From positions 2,927,001 through 2,991,000 of the forward strand of contig NZ_JAIWOU010000001.1 of the NCBI RefSeq assembly GCF_021295395.1: DNA of 64,000 nucleotides. Reading direction: 5' to 3'. The translations under genes and the position numbers were made by a program. Within the stretch, counting starts at the first letter, position 1, and every line of letters starts with the position of its first letter. This stretch comes from Komagataeibacter sp. FNDCR2 (GTDB lineage: Bacteria; Pseudomonadota; Alphaproteobacteria; Acetobacterales; Acetobacteraceae). A model generated the notes under the pieces. The model ran no database searches. It saw nothing but the letters and a program-made list of their open reading frames with translations, and was not told the origin of the DNA. This document shows positions 61,528 through 64,000 of the stretch, piece by piece.

Positions 61528-62703
61528 TCAGCCCGCATGCAGGGCGATGGCGGCGGCGGTCGCGACATCGTGGCGCAGGGCCACGACATTGCCGTGCCCG
61601 TCCGGATGGACGCGGTTGGTCAGGATCATCACGTAGCTGTCGCTTTGCGGGTCGATCCATAACGAGGTTCCGGTAAAGCCGGTATGCCCGAACGAACCGA
61701 CGGGAAAGCCGTCGCCCCGCGCGCTGGAATAATGGGTGGCGATGTCCCACCCCAATCCGCGCAGGTCCGCCCTGCCTGCCGGTTGCTGGGGCGTGGTCAT
61801 CAGAAGCACCGTATCGCGTCGCAGCGGGAACGGGCTGCCGGGGCGTCCCGCGCGGCGGTCCAGCAGGGCCAGCGCGTAGCGGCAGACATCATCGGCATCG
61901 GAGAAAAGCCCCGCATGGCCCGCGACCCCGCCCATGCGGCGCGCGGTCGGATCATGCACCACGCCGCGCAGCATGTGGCCCGTCTCGTCCACCTGTGTCG
62001 GCGCGATCCGGGGCAGGAGGCTGGCGGCGGGGCGGAAGCAGGAATGATCCAGACCCATGGGGCGCAGGATATGCCGGGTGGCATAGACATCCAGCGGCAG
62101 GCCGGTCAGTTTTTCAAGCAGGAAGCCAAGTGCGAGATAATTGATGTCGCTATAGACGAATTTCTGCCCCGCGGGCAGGTCGGGGCGGCTGTTCATGGTA
62201 AGGCTGCGGGCCTGATCGTGGCCCTGCCACTGTTCCACCAGATCAAGGTCGGGGGGCAGGCCGGAATAATGGGTCAGCAGGTGCCGGATGGTGATGTCTT
62301 TTTTTCCACAGGCCGCGAATTCCGGCAGGTAGGTGCTTAGCGGGGTATCCAGCCCGATCAGCCCGCCTTCCCATAACTGCATGATGCACGGCGCGGTAAT
62401 GAGGGATTTGGTCAGCGACGCCATGTCGAACACCGTATCCCACGTCATGCGCTGTGCCACGGGGCTTATGGCGCGCTGGCCATATACCGCGCGGTGCAGG
62501 ACACGCCCATGCTGGCCTATCGCGCAGACAACACCCACGGTTTCATGCGTGCTGACCGCGCGGCGCAGCCTGTCGTCAACGGCGCTCATATCCAGCGGCC
62601 TGCCCCGGGCCGCGTGGGGCGTGATGGCGGACAGGATCAGGCCCATGCCAGTGGCCATCGCCCCGCGTCGTGTCTGCAGCGGGGCGGCGGGGCGGTGGGG
62701 CAT
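61528..62703 (-). CDS. Exported serine hydrolase of the beta-lactamase/PBP fold
   Basis: 391 residues with an N-terminal signal-like region (G-M-G-L-I-L-S-A-I-T-P-H-A-A-R-G). S-L-T-K holds the nucleophile serine and general-base lysine, Y-S-D-I-N is the second motif (Tyr-x-Asn form), and F-G-H-T-G-F-T-G is the third. This is the class C beta-lactamase/esterase/D-peptidase family. It is convergent with the GH20 gene, with only 9 bp between stops. Muropeptide processing is attractive next to a hexosaminidase, but esterase activity is equally possible. AGGA lies 8-9 bp before the start. Confidence 0.82.
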   Translation of the reverse strand: MPHRPAAPLQTRRGAMATGMGLILSAITPHAARGRPLDMSAVDDRLRRAVSTHETVGVVCAIGQHGRVLHRAVYGQRAISPVAQRMTWDTVFDMASLTKSLITAPCIMQLWEGGLIGLDTPLSTYLPEFAACGKKDITIRHLLTHYSGLPPDLDLVEQWQGHDQARSLTMNSRPDLPAGQKFVYSDINYLALGFLLEKLTGLPLDVYATRHILRPMGLDHSCFRPAASLLPRIAPTQVDETGHMLRGVVHDPTARRMGGVAGHAGLFSDADDVCRYALALLDRRAGRPGSPFPLRRDTVLLMTTPQQPAGRADLRGLGWDIATHYSSARGDGFPVGSFGHTGFTGTSLWIDPQSDSYVMILTNRVHPDGHGNVVALRHDVATAAAIALHAG

Positions 62704-62983
62704 GCTTGGGATCCTGACAGCGGAAAAATAAGGGGGTGTCGCCCCGGGCGGGCGGCGGCAGGCCCCTTATTATAGGAGAAGGCGCGGTTACAGTATAAAA
62801 GAGTATTGCGCGCAGCGGATCGGCAGGACGTCTGAAGCATATTCTGATAGTATCGGCTGCGTTGCCAGACATTCGCTGGCATCATGCCGCAGGGGCTTCC
62901 AGCGATTGCATGCGTTGCGTGCATGACATACCGGGTGGCAGGTTTGGCTGGTATGCTTCACCCGGAATAGTGAGGATGGCCAG

Positions 62984-63178
62984 ATGGACAACTATTTTGA
63001 TGACGAAGGCGCGCATGGTGAGGAAATCGGTGACGAAACCACCACGCTGATCCAGGAGATCATCAATGCCCTGGAAACCGCGCTTTCCACAATGAAGGAA
63101 ACCGACCCCGCGCATGCACGGTTGTGCGAAGCCGCGGACAAGGCCGATGCCCTTCAGAATATTTTAAGGACCATGTAA
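62984..63178 (+). CDS. Small acidic protein, 64 residues, unknown
   Basis: The protein starts M-D-N-Y-F-D-D-E and consists mainly of amphipathic helix with heptad-like Leu/Ile/Ala spacing (I-I-N-A-L-E-T-A-L-S-T-M). It has many Asp/Glu and no signal or membrane segment. GAGG 9 bp before the ATG supports translation. No family recognised. The 280 bp upstream to the serine hydrolase start holds no other supported feature. Confidence 0.5.
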   Translation: MDNYFDDEGAHGEEIGDETTTLIQEIINALETALSTMKETDPAHARLCEAADKADALQNILRTM

Positions 63179-63353
63179 TCAGGGGGATGACGGTTTCGCG
63201 CCCCGGATGGCGGAACTGGCCGGTATTGATATCCCATCATGCCTGTTGCGGGATGATGCCAGCCATCAGGATAAGCCGATGACATACGGAACAGAAACGG
63301 CGGATTTTCAGGGGGATGTGTCACTTACTGCCCCGCCCTTGTCAGGAAAGGGG

Positions 63354-63427
63354 TGGAGGTCTGGGCGGGAATCGAACCCACATTCGCGGATTTGCAGTCC
63401 GCTGCATCACCATTCTGCCACCAGACC
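63354..63427 (-). tRNA. tRNA-Cys(GCA)
   Basis: On the minus strand a 7-bp acceptor stem GGTCTGG/CCAGACC encloses D, anticodon and T arms. The anticodon stem GCGGA/TCCGC encloses loop C-T-GCA-A-A, giving anticodon GCA. The T loop reads GGTTCGATTCC. Discriminator base T is followed by an encoded CCA (63354-63356). Confidence 0.93.
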
Positions 63428-63607
63428 TCAGCGACACAGGGGCTATATCTGCCGAAATGCGCGGCAGGTCAAGCCGTTGTGTGCAGGTTTACCGTTGTTC
63501 CCCTGTCAAAGCGGCGCATAAAGTAGGAAAACTGCCGGGAAAATTCCGTCCGTTCCCTCGGGCGGTCGAGTCACGCCCCATCAGGCACAGTGTTTCAAGG
63601 AAAAGTT

Positions 63608-64000
63608 ATGGATAAGACAGACCCCGATTACGCGCCGTTCGATTTCGTGGCGGCCAGACAGCGCATGGTGGATGCGCAGGTCCGTCCCTCACAGGTCAGT
63701 AATCCGTCCGTGATCGCCGCCATGCGCGCGCTGCCGCGCGAACTGGCCGTGCCCGATTCCCTGCGTGCCTTCGCCTATTCCGACAACAGCCTGCCATTGG
63801 GGGAGGGACGCTACCTGACGGAACCGCGTGTGATCGCACGCATGCTGCAGGTTGCCGAAATCTCGCAGGGGGAGCGGGTGCTGGTGGTGGGGGCAGGCAC
63901 CGGCTACCTGGCGGCGCTGCTGGCCACCATGGAGCTGGATCTTACGGTCATCGCGCTCGAATCGGAAGCGCGCCTGGCCGAGATCGGCAAGGCGCTGTGC
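63608..64000 (+). CDS. pcm: Protein-L-isoaspartate O-methyltransferase, partial (cut by window end)
   Basis: 131 codons are visible. R-Q-R-M-V-D-A-Q-V-R-P-S-Q-V is the typical bacterial start, E-P-R-V-I-A-R-M-L-Q and V-L-V-V-G-A-G-T-G-Y-L-A-A-L-L form the SAM-binding site, and A-L-E-S follows at strand 2. The enzyme methylates isoaspartyl residues for repair; many alphaproteobacterial members lie before a TolC-type gene. AAGGA precedes the ATG. The C-terminal part lies beyond the window. Confidence 0.85.
   Translation, partial: MDKTDPDYAPFDFVAARQRMVDAQVRPSQVSNPSVIAAMRALPRELAVPDSLRAFAYSDNSLPLGEGRYLTEPRVIARMLQVAEISQGERVLVVGAGTGYLAALLATMELDLTVIALESEARLAEIGKALC

Noticed and set aside
61528-62703. 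Antibiotic-resistance beta-lactamase
   Set aside because: The S-x-x-K fold is shared by esterases and D-peptidases. The third motif is H-T-G rather than K-T-G, and the neighbouring hexosaminidase suggests another role.

Overview
The window reads as one contiguous piece of a high-GC alphaproteobacterial chromosome, most likely an acetic acid bacterium (Acetobacteraceae, Komagataeibacter/Gluconacetobacter-like). This assignment is inferred from gene style: OprB porin, acetoin and polyol catabolism, many MFS sugar carriers, and a short hairpin element with AAGTTTTTGG ends of a kind I associate with Komagataeibacter. No rRNA, CRISPR or intact insertion sequence is present.

Layout. (1) 0-7 kb: the end of a terminal-oxidase operon (subunit IV-like), a tripartite RND efflux operon (pump, adaptor, outer-membrane lipoprotein) and two small exported proteins on the minus strand. 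(2) 7.3-20.5 kb: a tetritol catabolic island with two DeoR regulators, EryA-like kinase, EryB-like dehydrogenase, an aldolase-like TIM-barrel protein, EryH-like isomerase, EryI/RpiB-like isomerase, a ribose-type ABC importer and a dihydroxyacetone-kinase-family protein that may be an erythrulose kinase. The classical racemase EryC (xylose-isomerase superfamily) is absent and the barrel protein sits in its place. (3) 20.5-24.9 kb: an AcoR-like regulator without an AAA+ domain, divergent from acoA-acoB-acoC. (4) 25.2-29.3 kb: xylulokinase, a royal-jelly/Yellow-type exported protein and a sugar:H+ symporter.

(5) 29.9-43.2 kb is the most notable locus. It encodes a LysR-type regulator with two HTH domains, an ACS-type MFS carrier, a TonB-dependent receptor, an MHS-family (ProP-like) carrier, a histidine-ammonia-lyase homologue that has lost the MIO-forming Ala-Ser-Gly, a hydantoinase-like amidohydrolase, an N-carbamoyl-amino-acid hydrolase, a DUF917 (thiohydantoin desulfurase-type) protein and a divergent urocanase. 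These five enzymes match the known five-step bacterial ergothioneine degradation route (ergothionase, thiourocanate hydratase, desulfurase, hydantoinase, carbamoylglutamate hydrolase) yielding L-glutamate, trimethylamine, sulfide, ammonia and CO2. A hairpin terminator and a tyrosine recombinase follow immediately.

(6) 45-52.9 kb: OprB porin, acetoin-reductase-type SDR, YbfF-like esterase, an AT-richer GT87-type membrane glycosyltransferase, UDP-glucose dehydrogenase and another SDR. (7) 52.9-57.9 kb, minus strand: a PEP-hydrolase-like TIM barrel, a Tm-1-like (UPF0261) protein, an MFS carrier and a small monooxygenase, preceded by overlapping palindromes and a MocR-type regulator. (8) 58-62.7 kb: a sugar MFS carrier, GH20 beta-N-acetylhexosaminidase and a serine hydrolase, probably an amino-sugar module. 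(9) 63-64 kb: a 64-residue acidic protein, tRNA-Cys(GCA) and the start of a protein-isoaspartate methyltransferase cut by the window end.

All functional statements come from reading protein motifs and gene order by eye; no database search was run.
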